NCBI GenBank assembly: GCA_036274895.1
Contig: DASUEU010000056.1
Coordinates: forward strand, 16,031-80,030
Length of the DNA stretch: 64,000 nt
Reading direction: 5' to 3'
Origin: CALMKX01 sp036274895
Lineage (GTDB): Bacteria; Acidobacteriota; Thermoanaerobaculia; Multivoradales; SZUA-115
Below the pieces are notes generated by a model. It was given only the letters and a program-made list of their open reading frames with translations. It was not told where the DNA came from and did no database searches. The translations under genes and the position numbers were made by a program. Below, one piece after another: positions 7,583-16,909 of this stretch. Position 1 is the first letter of the stretch. Every line of letters begins with the position of its first letter.

Positions 7583-9826
7583 ATGTCGTTTCGATCCCGC
7601 TTCCGATCTGTTTTCTTGCTCGCTCTGGCGGCAGCTCCCCTGCTCGCCGCGAGCCAGGCCGAGGCCGCGCCCGCTGAGGACGCCAAGTCGGGGAAAGTCC
7701 TCGCCGACAACGGCTTCCGCCCCAAGCCCAACGGCTTCGGGTTCGAGAACTGGGGTGGCAACCAGTATCCGTACTCCGACCTCACCGCCGACGACGCGGC
7801 TCTGCTCTTCGGCGAGAGGGTTTGCGCCCGCATCGACGGCGGAAAATGCGTACCGACGCCGGCCGCCAAGCTCTGGATCAAGGAAATGAACCAGATGATG
7901 AAGGGCGGCCATTGTGAAGGGATGGCTGCCCTGAGCGCGGCCTTTTACGTCAAGAGCGAGACCGTGGACAGCTACGGGGCGAAGCTGCCGTTCGCCCTCA
8001 AAGCGACCAACGAGGAGCTGCTGCGCACCATCTCGACCTACTTCGTCACTCAGGCGCTGGAGCCGGTGAGCACCATCACCCAGAAGACGCGGGGTTGGAA
8101 GCTGCAAGCGATCGTCGACCACTTGATCCAGACGATCTCCGCCGGCGGCGACTACCCCACCCTCGGGATCTATGGCGCCGAGGGCGGCCACGCGGTCACC
8201 CCGTACAAGGTGGTTCTGATCGGGGACGGGCTCTACCGGATCTACGTCTACGACAACAACTACCCTGGAGCCGAGAACTTCGTCGACGTCGACGTCAAGC
8301 GGGATCGCTGGGTGTATGCCGGCGCTGCGCTCAATCCCAGCGAGCCGGCCAGCCCGTGGCAGGGGGGTGCCGGGTCGATGGACGTCACCCTGCTCTCCCA
8401 TCGCTACGAGCCGCTCCATTGCCCGTTCTGCGGCCAGCACAAGCCGCCGCGGCGGCCGCAGGCACCCCAGCCCGCGGCCAAGCCGAAGCCGCGGCCGAGC
8501 CGCCAGCCTTCGGTCGCGGCGAGCGACTACGCGGTCTTCACCCCGAACCGTTGCAGCCAGATCCAGGCCACGCGCAAGAAGGACAAGAAGCGGGTCCGCA
8601 TGGGCCAGGCCGGGCTCGAGAGCCAGCTCGAGGGTGCGGCCATGGTGTCGCTGCGGGGAGCCCGCGGCTGCTTCGTCCGGCTCCCGGCCGGCTCGGAGTA
8701 CGACCTGGTGCTGGTGGACGACGGCCGTCCGGTCTACCGGCCCCTGACGGAGCTGGTCGTCTTCGCTCCCGGCAGCGTCTACTCGATCACCAACATCTCC
8801 GTCCAGGTGAGCGTGAGCCAGTCGTTCAGCTTCAGCCAGAGCGGCTTCTCCTACCAGGCGGGCGGGCGGCAGAGCCCGACGCTGCGGGTGGCCGGTGATG
8901 CCGCCGGCACCAACGGCTATTACGAGGTGAGCGGCTTCATCCTCAGCGAGAACAGCCAGTTCACGGCCGAGCGCAGCAGCGGTGGCCAGATGGCCTTCCA
9001 CGCCGACGGCGTCGACCGCTTCGACATCTACGCCGAGGCGGTCGGTGAGGAGGAGACGGAGGTCTTCGACTTCGAGGGCGTGGAAGTCGGCGAGGACGGT
9101 CAGGCCCTGCTGTCGGTCGAGGAGGACGGCGACATCGAGCTGGACCTCGACAGCGACAGCGACGGCTCGGGGGACGAAGAGGACCTGGACGACGACAACG
9201 ACGGCGTGGTGGATGCGCAAGACCTCGACGACGACGGGGACGGCACCCAGGATGCCGAAGAGCCCGCCGACTTCGACGACGACGGCATCCCCGACGCTGC
9301 GGACTTCGACGATGACAACGACGGTGAGCTCGATGCGGAGGACGCCGACGACTCGACCGAGGACCTCGAGGACGAAGACGAGGCCGGCGACGACGAGGAT
9401 GACGAGGGCGAGCTCGAAGAGGACGAGGCCGGCGACGACGAGGACGACGAGGCCGAGCTCGAAGAGGACGAGGCCGGCGACGACGAGGGCGACGAAGCCG
9501 AGCTCGAAGAGGACGAGGCCGGCGACGACGAGGACGACGAGGCCGAGCTCGAAGAGGACGAGGCTGGCGACGACGAGGCCGACGAGGGCGACCTCGAAGA
9601 GGACGAGGCCGGCGACGACGAGGACGACGAGGGCGAGTTCGAAGAGGACGAGGCCGGCGACGACGAGGATGACCAGGCCGAGCTCGAAGAGGAGGACGCC
9701 GGCGACGACGAGGGCGAGATCGAAGAAGACGACGCCGGCGATGATGACTCTGGCGACGACGAGGCTGAAGAGGACGGCGGCGACGTAGCGAGCGGCGCCG
9801 TGGGCTGGGTTACGGCTCGCGCCTAA
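7583..9826 (+). CDS. Exported papain-like protein with TSP3 and acidic repeats
   Basis: A 747-residue secreted protein. Residues 1-30 are a signal peptide (FLLALAAAPLLAASQAEA). Residues about 60-260 look like a papain/transglutaminase-fold domain: Cys in GGHCEGM (about 110), His in GGHAVTPY (about 203) and Asp/Asn in VYDNNYPG. A Pro/Lys linker and a beta-rich region follow, then thrombospondin-type-3-like Asp-rich Ca-binding repeats (DLDDDNDGVVDAQD, about 510-590). The tail is seven near-identical 15-residue acidic repeats. AAGGAG precedes the ATG by 5 bp. The last residues (GWVTARA) come from a REP-like element. Hydrolytic activity is inferred from residue order only. Confidence 0.65.
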   Translation: MSFRSRFRSVFLLALAAAPLLAASQAEAAPAEDAKSGKVLADNGFRPKPNGFGFENWGGNQYPYSDLTADDAALLFGERVCARIDGGKCVPTPAAKLWIKEMNQMMKGGHCEGMAALSAAFYVKSETVDSYGAKLPFALKATNEELLRTISTYFVTQALEPVSTITQKTRGWKLQAIVDHLIQTISAGGDYPTLGIYGAEGGHAVTPYKVVLIGDGLYRIYVYDNNYPGAENFVDVDVKRDRWVYAGAALNPSEPASPWQGGAGSMDVTLLSHRYEPLHCPFCGQHKPPRRPQAPQPAAKPKPRPSRQPSVAASDYAVFTPNRCSQIQATRKKDKKRVRMGQAGLESQLEGAAMVSLRGARGCFVRLPAGSEYDLVLVDDGRPVYRPLTELVVFAPGSVYSITNISVQVSVSQSFSFSQSGFSYQAGGRQSPTLRVAGDAAGTNGYYEVSGFILSENSQFTAERSSGGQMAFHADGVDRFDIYAEAVGEEETEVFDFEGVEVGEDGQALLSVEEDGDIELDLDSDSDGSGDEEDLDDDNDGVVDAQDLDDDGDGTQDAEEPADFDDDGIPDAADFDDDNDGELDAEDADDSTEDLEDEDEAGDDEDDEGELEEDEAGDDEDDEAELEEDEAGDDEGDEAELEEDEAGDDEDDEAELEEDEAGDDEADEGDLEEDEAGDDEDDEGEFEEDEAGDDEDDQAELEEEDAGDDEGEIEEDDAGDDDSGDDEAEEDGGDVASGAVGWVTARA
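9374..9760 (+). repeat. 45-bp tandem repeat encoding an acidic 15-mer
   Basis: Seven in-frame copies of a 45-bp unit (9374-9688; consensus EDEAGDDEDDEAELE) followed by two shorter degenerate copies. Nearly every residue is Asp, Glu, Gly or Ala. Such a tail is expected to bind Ca or other cations, or to act as a spacer; copy number probably varies between strains. Confidence 0.85.
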
Positions 9827-9845
9827 CCCAGCCTACGAGGCTGGG
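9804..9845. repeat. REP-like palindrome supplying a stop codon
   Basis: GCTGGGTT (9804-9811) pairs with AACCCAGC (9825-9832), and CCCAGCC (9827-9833) pairs with GGCTGGG (9839-9845), giving two mutually exclusive hairpins. Similar AACCCAGCCTACG modules occur at 19094-19213. It encodes the end and TAA stop of the upstream protein and lies between two convergent genes, where it may also end transcription. Confidence 0.55.
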
Positions 9846-9848
9846 CGC

Positions 9849-10616
9849 TCAGAACCCGAGCGCCCCACCCACCGTCCAGATCGTCTCGTCCTCCTGGCCG
9901 ATGTCGTCGAGAATGTCGAGGGCCACGGAGCGCTGGACCTGGGCGCGGAGCGAGAAGCTGTCCGTGACCTGCCAGGGCACGTTGACACCGACCAGCAGGT
10001 CGTTGGTGCCGCTGCTCTTGTCCACGAAGTAGAGCTGCGCGTTGTAGTCGAAGTCGTAGGACAGGGCGGCTGAGAGGTCGAGGCTGGCCTTCTCACCCAG
10101 TGGGAAGCTGTGGCCCAGAGCGAGGGTGACGAAGGTCGAGTCCAGCAGGTCGATGTCGCGGTAGATCGTCAACGTCGGGGCCAGGGCCACGTCCGCCGAG
10201 AGAATGGCGTAGAGCTCGGTGGTCTCGAAGTCGCCGTACTCCGGCGGATCGGGATAGGTGTAGAGAATGCCGCCCACGGTCAGCGAGAGCTTGTCGTTGG
10301 CGAAGCTGAAGGTGTAGTCGAGGGTGTAGTCGAGCTCGCGGTAATCGTCGGTCGAAAGGCCGGCGGCCAGCTCGTCGCTGAAAGTGCCGGCATAGCCCCA
10401 CACCGAGGCCGACAACCCCCCCCAGCCGAAGACCACCCGCGGCACGTGCACCGGCTCGTCGGCCAGGACATCGATGCCGCGAAAGAGATAGATGCTGCTG
10501 TAGTCGTAGGCCACTTCCAGGCTCCAGCTCTTCTCGTCCTGCTGAGCCGCCAGTGGGCTCACAACGAGGCTGATGAGCAAGGCCCCCAACATGACACGCA
10601 CGGTTCTCACCACCAT
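9849..10616 (-). CDS. Outer-membrane beta-barrel, Gcw_chp-like
   Basis: A 255-residue exported protein. A signal peptide (MLGALLISLVVSPLAAQ) is followed by alternating amphipathic strands with many aromatic residues (YDYSSIYLFRGID, YRELDYTLDYTFSF, YSLWT-type turns) and a C-terminus ending in Phe (VGGALGF), as expected for insertion by Bam. The start fits the TIGR02001/Gcw_chp family of barrels of unknown role. GGAGGAGGT precedes the ATG at 10616; upstream in-frame starts are rejected. It is convergent with the acidic-repeat protein. Confidence 0.7.
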   Translation of the reverse strand: MVVRTVRVMLGALLISLVVSPLAAQQDEKSWSLEVAYDYSSIYLFRGIDVLADEPVHVPRVVFGWGGLSASVWGYAGTFSDELAAGLSTDDYRELDYTLDYTFSFANDKLSLTVGGILYTYPDPPEYGDFETTELYAILSADVALAPTLTIYRDIDLLDSTFVTLALGHSFPLGEKASLDLSAALSYDFDYNAQLYFVDKSSGTNDLLVGVNVPWQVTDSFSLRAQVQRSVALDILDDIGQEDETIWTVGGALGF

Positions 10617-10787
10617 GACCACCTCCTCCATCAGAGTTGCGGGGCGATGCCCCCAGCGGATCGGCAACGGAATCGCGGCGAAGGATAACCCAGGCGGATT
10701 AAGGCGAACCTTACGGCGGTGCACACATCGAGAGAAAGGTAGAAGCTCCCGCACCGCCGGGGCGGACGGCGCGGGAGCCTGGGCGTG

Positions 10788-13187
10788 TCACTGGACCGTG
10801 CCGGTCACGTTGAACGCGTAGGAGCCCTCGTTCGAATCGTCCGAGAGGATGGTGACCACGCCGCTGTAGCTGCCCGCGCTGGCGCAGAGCAGGCGGACTC
10901 GGAAGTAGGAAGTGCCGCCCGCGGGCACCGGCGTCACCGGCGTCTCGATCTGCGAGAAGCAGGTGCCGGACACCAAGGAGGCGGCGTTCGAGAGGTTCAA
11001 GGCCGCGTTGCCGGTGTTGCGGATCTGGAAGCGCAGCGAGGTCGGCGTGCCGGGCGGCGTGGTGCCGAGGCTCACCGTGCTGCCCTGCGGCACCTCGACG
11101 CCGTCGGCGTTCTTGAACACGCCGATCTCCGGCGCCGGCGGCTGGGTGATCGTGCCGGTGACGCTGAAGCTGTAGGGGTTCTCGTTCGGGTCGTTCGAGC
11201 CGATCGAGACCGTACCGTTGTAGGTGCCGGCATTGGGGCACAGCAAGCGGACGCGGAAGAAGGAGCTGCCGCCGGCCGGCACCGGAGTGACCGGCGTCTC
11301 GATCAGGGAGTAGCAGGTCCCCGACACCAGCGAGCCGGGGTTGGTGAGGCTGAGCGCACCGTTGCCGGTGTTGCGGATCTCGAAGCGCAGCGAGCTCGGC
11401 ACCGAGGGCGTGGTGCTGGGCAGGACCACCGTGCCGCCCTGCGGCACGGCACTCCCGTCGGCCACCTTGAACAGGGCGATATCGGGCACGCCGACCACGG
11501 TGACGTTGACCAGAGCCGAGGAGCCCTGATTGCCGCAGGCGTCGAGGGCCCTGGCTTGCAGGCTGTGGGCGCCGGCTGCGACGTTCACGGTGCTCCAGCT
11601 CGCCGAGTAGGGCGCCGTGCTGTCCTGGCTGATCTGGACGCCGTCGGCGAAGAAGCGCACCGAGCTGACGCCGACGTTGTCGCTGGCGTTGGCGGTGATC
11701 GTCACCGTGCCCGAGACGCTCGCGCCGTTGGCTGGTGAGGTGATCGAGACGGTGGGGGCGAGGGCGTCGCCACAGGTGACGACCAGGTTCTGGCTGCTGC
11801 TGCGGCTCTGGCCGGCGCCGTCGGTCACGGTCAGGCCGACCGGATAGGTGCCCGGGCTGGCGTAACTGTGGCTGACCGTGAGGCCGGAGCCGATGCCGCC
11901 GTCACCGAAGGTCCACTGATAGGAAGTGATTCCCACGTCGTCGGTCGAGCAGGAAGCGTTGAACGAGCAGTTGAAGCCGTTGCAGCTCGCCGTGAAGCAG
12001 GACACCGGCGGTGCGTCCGCATCGAGGAAACCCGAGTACAGCAAGAGATTGGGCGAGCCGGCTCCGAGGTTCGAGAGCTTGCCCTCGCTCGCCTTGTCGA
12101 CGATCGCCTGGGCCACGGCGGCCGGCGAGGCGCCCGGATCCGATTCGAGGTAGCGGGCCGCCACCCCGGCCACGTGCGGCGAGGCCATCGAGGTGCCATC
12201 GATGGTGTTGGTGGCCGAGTTGCTGTTGAACCAGGCCGAAAGGACGGCCACGCCCGGGGCGAAGAGATCGACGCAGCCGCCGAAGTTGGAGAAGTCGGTG
12301 GCGCGAGAATCCGAGATATTGCTCGCTCCCACTGCGATCACTCCCGACATCGGCGGCAGGGTCTCGGCGCAGGCGTCGCGATTGTTGTTGCCCGCGGCGA
12401 CCACCACTGTGGTGCCCCCGGCGAGCAGAGAGCCGATGGCGGTCGAGAGCGCGCTCGACGCAGAGGTCGTCAAGCTCATGTTCACCACCGCCGGGAGCTG
12501 GCGGTTGACCACCACCCATTCGACCCCGGCGAGGATGTCGGACGCATTCCCCGAGCTACCGCAGCCGAAGACCCGCACGGGGTGGATCGTCGCACCCTTG
12601 GCCACGCCGTAGGAGGAGCCGCCCAGCGTGCCCGAAACGTGCGTACCGTGACCATTGCAGTCCTCGGTGTCCGAGAAGCCGGCCACGAAGTTGGCGCCGT
12701 TGCCGACTCGGCCCGAAAACTCGTTGTGGGTGCTGCGCAAGCCGGTGTCCACCACGTAAGCATGGACACCGCTGCCGGTGGTGCTGAAGTTGTAGGTGTT
12801 GTTCAACGGCAGGTCCGATTGATCGATCCGATCGAGCCCCCAGGGGGGGTTGGGCTGGGAGGCCGCCAGATGGGCGACACAGTCCTGCTCCACCCAGGCC
12901 ACGGCCGGGTCGCTCGCCAGCCGCTCGGCATCCGCAGCTTTCAGCCCGTGCACTGCATAGCCTTCCAGGGCTTGCTGATACACGTGGCCGACCTCGCCAC
13001 CATAGGCGGCCGAGAGCTCGATGGCGAGATCGGCCGAACGCACCGCCTCGGCACCCGCCGCCTTCGCCAGCACGACGACGTAACTGCCGGGAATTGGCTC
13101 GCATTCGTCGCTCACCTGCACCAAGCCCGCCTGGGCGTTGCTCGCGAACCAGGCGATCATCAACAAGGGTATCCACAGTCTTCTCAT
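10788..13187 (-). CDS. Secreted subtilisin-like (S8) peptidase, multidomain
   Basis: A 799-residue extracellular protease. Order: signal peptide (1-20), I9-type inhibitor propeptide (about 34-108), S8 catalytic domain (about 115-385), a PKD domain (SYQWTFGDG), an Ig-like domain (SITSPANGASVSG), and two tandem ASPM/HYDIN-like domains with near-identical motifs (ETPVTPVPAGG twice). The triad is visible: Asp147 in VVDTG, His180 in NGHGTH, and Ser about 334 in GTSMASPHVAG. GGAGAAGG precedes the ATG. The accessory domains probably hold the enzyme on the cell surface or on substrate. Confidence 0.93.
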   Translation of the reverse strand: MRRLWIPLLMIAWFASNAQAGLVQVSDECEPIPGSYVVVLAKAAGAEAVRSADLAIELSAAYGGEVGHVYQQALEGYAVHGLKAADAERLASDPAVAWVEQDCVAHLAASQPNPPWGLDRIDQSDLPLNNTYNFSTTGSGVHAYVVDTGLRSTHNEFSGRVGNGANFVAGFSDTEDCNGHGTHVSGTLGGSSYGVAKGATIHPVRVFGCGSSGNASDILAGVEWVVVNRQLPAVVNMSLTTSASSALSTAIGSLLAGGTTVVVAAGNNNRDACAETLPPMSGVIAVGASNISDSRATDFSNFGGCVDLFAPGVAVLSAWFNSNSATNTIDGTSMASPHVAGVAARYLESDPGASPAAVAQAIVDKASEGKLSNLGAGSPNLLLYSGFLDADAPPVSCFTASCNGFNCSFNASCSTDDVGITSYQWTFGDGGIGSGLTVSHSYASPGTYPVGLTVTDGAGQSRSSSQNLVVTCGDALAPTVSITSPANGASVSGTVTITANASDNVGVSSVRFFADGVQISQDSTAPYSASWSTVNVAAGAHSLQARALDACGNQGSSALVNVTVVGVPDIALFKVADGSAVPQGGTVVLPSTTPSVPSSLRFEIRNTGNGALSLTNPGSLVSGTCYSLIETPVTPVPAGGSSFFRVRLLCPNAGTYNGTVSIGSNDPNENPYSFSVTGTITQPPAPEIGVFKNADGVEVPQGSTVSLGTTPPGTPTSLRFQIRNTGNAALNLSNAASLVSGTCFSQIETPVTPVPAGGTSYFRVRLLCASAGSYSGVVTILSDDSNEGSYAFNVTGTVQ

Positions 13188-13475
13188 TCCTTCTCCTTTC
13201 GGACGGACGCCGGGCTTCGCCCTTCGGATCGATCACATGCGATCCGTGGAAAGTGGCGGCGCCGAACGCGCCCGTCTCTACTCGGGAATGCGCAGGAGAA
13301 AGTGAGAATCAGTCATGCGCAAGGGGGTGGCGGACCAGCGGCACGACCATCCGGGGCCCCGGCGGGGGGATCACGCTGACCCGCGGCTCGACCGCGAGCC
13401 GGCGGAGCGACGGGAGCTCGTCCACCTCGAGCTCGTTCGCCACCTCGAGCCGGACTGAGGGGGGTCGGGCTCCTC
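13188..13475. other. Divergent intergenic region
   Basis: It separates the subtilase from the GntR operon. A minus-strand frame at 13309-13443 (GTG start, 44 codons) has the high GC3 of real genes here but no ribosome site or recognisable family; it may be a gene remnant. The subtilase promoter is not identifiable. Confidence 0.35.
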
Positions 13476-13504
13476 TTGACAGTCGTCTCCGTCTCGTGTG
13501 TACT
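13476..13504 (+). promoter_or_regulatory. Sigma70-type promoter of the GntR-ABC operon
   Basis: TTGACA (13476-13481), a 17-bp spacer, and TGTACT (13499-13504), about 50 bp before the GntR start. The -10 element overlaps the palindrome at 13498-13520, so repressor binding would block polymerase. Confidence 0.7.
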
Positions 13505-13520
13505 AGTTGTGTCAGTACAC
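13498..13520. promoter_or_regulatory. YtrA/GntR operator palindrome
   Basis: Perfect 7-bp inverted repeat GTGTACT...AGTACAC with a 9-bp spacer, overlapping the -10 box. Half-sites of GTGTACT type are known for YtrA-subfamily GntR repressors, which regulate their own ABC operons. Confidence 0.75.
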
Positions 13521-13552
13521 CAGATACGGCCACGACCGGAGCCCTGCCCCTC

Positions 13553-13948
13553 ATGATCCAGATCGTCACCGGCGACTCGCGACCCCTCTTCCGGCAGATC
13601 GTCGATGGTCTGACGCGCAAGATCCTCTCCGGGGAGCTGCCCCCGGGCAGCCGCCTGCCGAGCGTGCGGGGCCTCGCGATGGAGCTGACCATCAACCCCA
13701 ACACCGTGGCCCGGGCCTACACCGAGCTGACCTCGGAGGGGCTGATCGAGTCCCGCCACGGCGTGGGCGTCTTCGTCTGCGAGCCCCGCCAGCGCCTGAG
13801 CGGCGAGGAGAGGGAGCGCCGGCTCGAGGAGGCGCTGCAGCGCTTCCTGGGCGCGGTGGCCCCTTTGGGCTTCGCCCCCGAGGAGATCCTCGACCGCCTC
13901 CGCCACGAGCTTTCCACCTACCGATCCGCTACCAAGGAACGTCCATGA
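13553..13948 (+). CDS. GntR-family (YtrA-like) transcriptional repressor
   Basis: A 131-residue DNA-binding repressor. The N-terminal winged helix (PLFRQIVDGLTRKILSGELP, then SRLPSVRGLAMELTINPNTV) is typical of GntR, and the short helical C-terminus marks the YtrA subfamily, which lacks a large effector domain. It is the first gene of the operon, and its TGA overlaps the next ATG (ATGA). A palindromic operator covers its promoter. YtrA regulators respond to envelope stress or antibiotics in other bacteria; here the signal is unknown. Confidence 0.85.
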   Translation: MIQIVTGDSRPLFRQIVDGLTRKILSGELPPGSRLPSVRGLAMELTINPNTVARAYTELTSEGLIESRHGVGVFVCEPRQRLSGEERERRLEEALQRFLGAVAPLGFAPEEILDRLRHELSTYRSATKERP

Positions 13949-14928
13949 CCCTGATCGCAACCCGAACCGCGCCCTCACCGGCCCTCCTGCCGGCAGCGGG
14001 GCCCGAGCCCGTCATCGAGACCATCGGCCTCACCAAGCGCTTCGGCCCCAAGCTGGCGCTCAACCAGCTCACCCTCGCCGTCCCCCGCGGCGGCATCCAC
14101 GCCGTGGTCGGCAGCAACGGCGCCGGCAAGTCCACGCTCTTCCGCCTGCTCCTGGGCGTCGCCACGCCCAGCCTCGGGCAATGCCGCGTGCTCGGGGTGG
14201 ACAGCGGCCGGCTCGACCCGGCCACCCGGGGACGCATCGGCCTGGTCACCGAGGAGCACACCCTGCCCGGCTGGATGACCGTGGCCCGCCTCGCGGCCAT
14301 GCAGCGCAGCCTCTACCCGAGCTGGAGCGAGGCCACCTTCCGCGAGGTCGCCGGGCACTTCCACCTGCACTCCGGGCAGAAGGTCTCCCAGCTGTCGCGG
14401 GGCGAGAGGGCCGGCTTCACCGTCGCCCTCGCCCTCGCCCAGGGCCCCGAGCTGCTGATCCTGGACGAGCCCACCCTGGGCCTCGACGTGGTGGCCAAGC
14501 AGGCGGTGCTCGAGTCCCTGCTCTTCGCCGGCCGGCGCGAGGATCGCACCCTGCTCTACTGCTCGCACCAGATGGACGAGATCGAGCGCCTGGCCGACGG
14601 GCTGATCGTGCTCGAGCGCGGGGAGCTGGTCAGCCACTCGACGCCGGAGAGCTTCTGGGGGCGCATCGGCTGCTGGGTGGTGGCCGGGTTGGTGCCGCCG
14701 GAGGTGGTGGTGGAGGCCATCCCCGGCCTGCTCCAGCGGCGGGTGGTCGACGGCCGCGAGCAGCTGGTGGTGCTCGACCCGGACCCCGACTTCGGCCGCT
14801 GCCTCGAGCGCCTCGGGGTGCCGGGGGCCACGCCCCTGCCGATCGGCTTCGACCGCGCCGTCAACGCCTTCCTGACCCGCAACCACCTCAGCCCGGACGG
14901 CGCCGTCGCCGCCCCGAGGAGCCACTGA
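13945..14928 (+). CDS. ABC transporter ATP-binding protein
   Basis: A 327-residue ATPase. Walker A is GSNGAGKST, the signature is LSRGERAG (a variant of LSGGQ), Walker B is LLILDEPTLGLD, and the switch His is in YCSHQMDE. The C-terminal 90 residues are an accessory region. It overlaps the GntR gene by 4 bp and the permease gene by 1 bp, so the three are cotranslated. With the multispanning partner it forms a YtrA-type exporter or a peptide/antibiotic-handling transporter; the substrate is unknown. Confidence 0.88.
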   Translation: MTLIATRTAPSPALLPAAGPEPVIETIGLTKRFGPKLALNQLTLAVPRGGIHAVVGSNGAGKSTLFRLLLGVATPSLGQCRVLGVDSGRLDPATRGRIGLVTEEHTLPGWMTVARLAAMQRSLYPSWSEATFREVAGHFHLHSGQKVSQLSRGERAGFTVALALAQGPELLILDEPTLGLDVVAKQAVLESLLFAGRREDRTLLYCSHQMDEIERLADGLIVLERGELVSHSTPESFWGRIGCWVVAGLVPPEVVVEAIPGLLQRRVVDGREQLVVLDPDPDFGRCLERLGVPGATPLPIGFDRAVNAFLTRNHLSPDGAVAAPRSH

Positions 14929-16874
14929 TGCGAGCCCTGATCGCGAGTGAGCTGATCCGCTACCGCCCCCTCGCCGTGGGGGTCGCCCTCGCCCACCTGG
15001 TGGTCCTGCGCCTGGCTGCCACTCTCTCCCCCCTCTTCGCCCCGGACCTGGCCAAGCTGGGCCTCGCCCTGCTCGTCTACGCCGCCCTCGGCCTCGCCCT
15101 GGGCCTCTTCCAGCTGGGTTCGGCCCGGCGTCCCGGCCAGTGGACCTTCCTGATCCACCGGCCGCTGTCCCCCGGACGGATCTTCGGGGCCCTGACCGCG
15201 GCCGGCCTGCTGCTGCTGGCCGGGGTGGTGGCCCTGCCGCTGCTGGCGATGACCCTCTGGTTCGACCTCGCCACGCCGCAGTGGGTGGACGGCCGCCACT
15301 ACCCCCTCGGCCTCTACGCCTGGGGGATCGCCGCCGGCTGCTACCTGCTCGGCGCGTTCGTGGCCCTGGCCCGCAGCCGGGCGGCCTTCCTCGCCGGGGT
15401 CCTGGTGCTCTTCTTCCTGACCCGCGAGGCACCGGGCCTGTCGGTCTTCGTGCCCCTGCTCCTGGTGCTGGCCTGGCTCGGGCTGCTCGCCCGGGCGGCC
15501 TTCAAGCCGGACCTCGGCACCCCTCTCTCCCGGCCCGGGGCCGTGGTGGCGAGCGCGCTGCCCATCGGCTACGCCCTCTTCCGCGGCTGCGCCGCCGCCG
15601 TGCTGGTGGCGAGCTCGCTGGGCACCAGCGTCGCCGAGAAGGGCATCGGGGGCTTTTCGAGCTTCGCCTGGAACGACTACTTCCCGGCGGGCACCAAGGA
15701 CCACGTGGACTACCTCGATGAGCGCAGTGCCCTCGAGCACGGCCTGGCAGCAGCCGACGCCGACCCGGCCCTGGCCGAGCGGCGCCGCCACCTGCGCGCC
15801 CAGCTGCCGCTGGCGAGCGTCCTCGAGCTGCCCCCACGGGGCATCGAGCGCTGGGCCGAGCGCCACCAGCTGATGCTCGGCGACGGCCGGCACGACCTCT
15901 ACGATGACGAGACCGGCGTGCGCTGGAGCTTCCAGCACGCTCCGATGCTCTTCCAGGGACTGGACGGACGCACCGGTGAGGCCGTGGGCTGGTTGGGGCT
16001 CGCCGGGCCGGTGCCGGGGCCGGTGGCGAGCGTCCCCGCCGGCCAGCGCTTCCCCGAGGTGCCGTACACCGACGGCGAGCGCCTGGTCTTCACCCGCAAC
16101 AAGATCTGGCAGGTGGACTTCACCCGCGCCGCCGTGGACCTGCGCTTCGAGCTACCGCCGGGCGAGACGCTGCGCACGCCCGTCGCGGCGGCGGAGACCT
16201 TCGTGGTGGCGGCGTCGGATCGCACCCTCTACTTCTTCGAGCCGCGGGACCTGAAGCGCCCCGGCGTGCGGGTCGAGCCCTCGGTCCGCGTGGCCCTGCC
16301 GGCAGAGGCGCGGCACATCGCTCGCACCCTGGTGGCCGAGCTGGTGGACGGCTACCTCGTCACCTTCGTGCTCGGGCGGCAGAGCGAGCAGGATCGCCAC
16401 CGGGCCGAGCAGGTGGTGGTGGAGGTGGGCTTCGACGGCCGCCACGAGGTGGTGGCCCGGCGCCCCCTCGGCCAGGGCTTCCCGGCCTGGCACCGGCACC
16501 GCGGCTTCTGGCTCTCGCCCTTCTTCCAGACCGCCCACGACCTGGCCTGGACGGCGATCGCCCCACGGCGCGACGCACGGGTGACGCTCGGGGAGATGGC
16601 GGCGAATCCCCCGCCCTCCGGCGTGCTGGCCCTGGCCGGCCTGGTGGCCCTGGTCTCCGCCGCGGGCACCGGTTGGGCGGCGAAGCGCCGCGGCCTCGCC
16701 CCCCGCCAGCGACTGGCCTGGACGGCCGGGGCCCTCCTGCTCGGCCTGCCCGGGTTGCTGGCCTTCCTGGCCCTGACGGCCAAGGACGAGGCCCTCGACC
16801 TGCCGGCCCCCGAGAAGGGCCGGCGGCCCCTCGCCATGCCCCGCCTGGCCGGGGAGCAAGGGGGGCGGGCGTGA
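14928..16874 (+). CDS. ABC permease with large extracytoplasmic domain
   Basis: A 648-residue membrane protein. Roughly six hydrophobic segments fill residues 10-220 (VGVALAHLVVLRLAATL and others), followed by about 330 soluble beta-rich residues and two more hydrophobic segments near the C-terminus (GVLALAGLVALVSAAGTGW; LLLGLPGLLAFLALT). The soluble part reads like repeated propeller blades (PYTDGERLVFTRNKIWQVD; AAETFVVAASDRTLYFF). It follows the ATPase with a TGATG junction. The large folded insert may gate or bind the substrate. Confidence 0.7.
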   Translation: MRALIASELIRYRPLAVGVALAHLVVLRLAATLSPLFAPDLAKLGLALLVYAALGLALGLFQLGSARRPGQWTFLIHRPLSPGRIFGALTAAGLLLLAGVVALPLLAMTLWFDLATPQWVDGRHYPLGLYAWGIAAGCYLLGAFVALARSRAAFLAGVLVLFFLTREAPGLSVFVPLLLVLAWLGLLARAAFKPDLGTPLSRPGAVVASALPIGYALFRGCAAAVLVASSLGTSVAEKGIGGFSSFAWNDYFPAGTKDHVDYLDERSALEHGLAAADADPALAERRRHLRAQLPLASVLELPPRGIERWAERHQLMLGDGRHDLYDDETGVRWSFQHAPMLFQGLDGRTGEAVGWLGLAGPVPGPVASVPAGQRFPEVPYTDGERLVFTRNKIWQVDFTRAAVDLRFELPPGETLRTPVAAAETFVVAASDRTLYFFEPRDLKRPGVRVEPSVRVALPAEARHIARTLVAELVDGYLVTFVLGRQSEQDRHRAEQVVVEVGFDGRHEVVARRPLGQGFPAWHRHRGFWLSPFFQTAHDLAWTAIAPRRDARVTLGEMAANPPPSGVLALAGLVALVSAAGTGWAAKRRGLAPRQRLAWTAGALLLGLPGLLAFLALTAKDEALDLPAPEKGRRPLAMPRLAGEQGGRA

Positions 16875-16909
16875 GGGGGGTGGTGTGGGTGGTGGTGCTG
16901 GAGCTGGCT

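Noticed and set aside
6932..9220. 762-codon minus-strand open frame opposite the acidic-repeat protein
   Set aside because: It is the antisense shadow of a GC-rich gene; the plus strand has signal peptide, motifs and ribosome site. Only its last 97 codons are considered, separately.
9374..9760. CRISPR-like array
   Set aside because: 45-bp units are contiguous with no spacers and stay in frame: a coding repeat.
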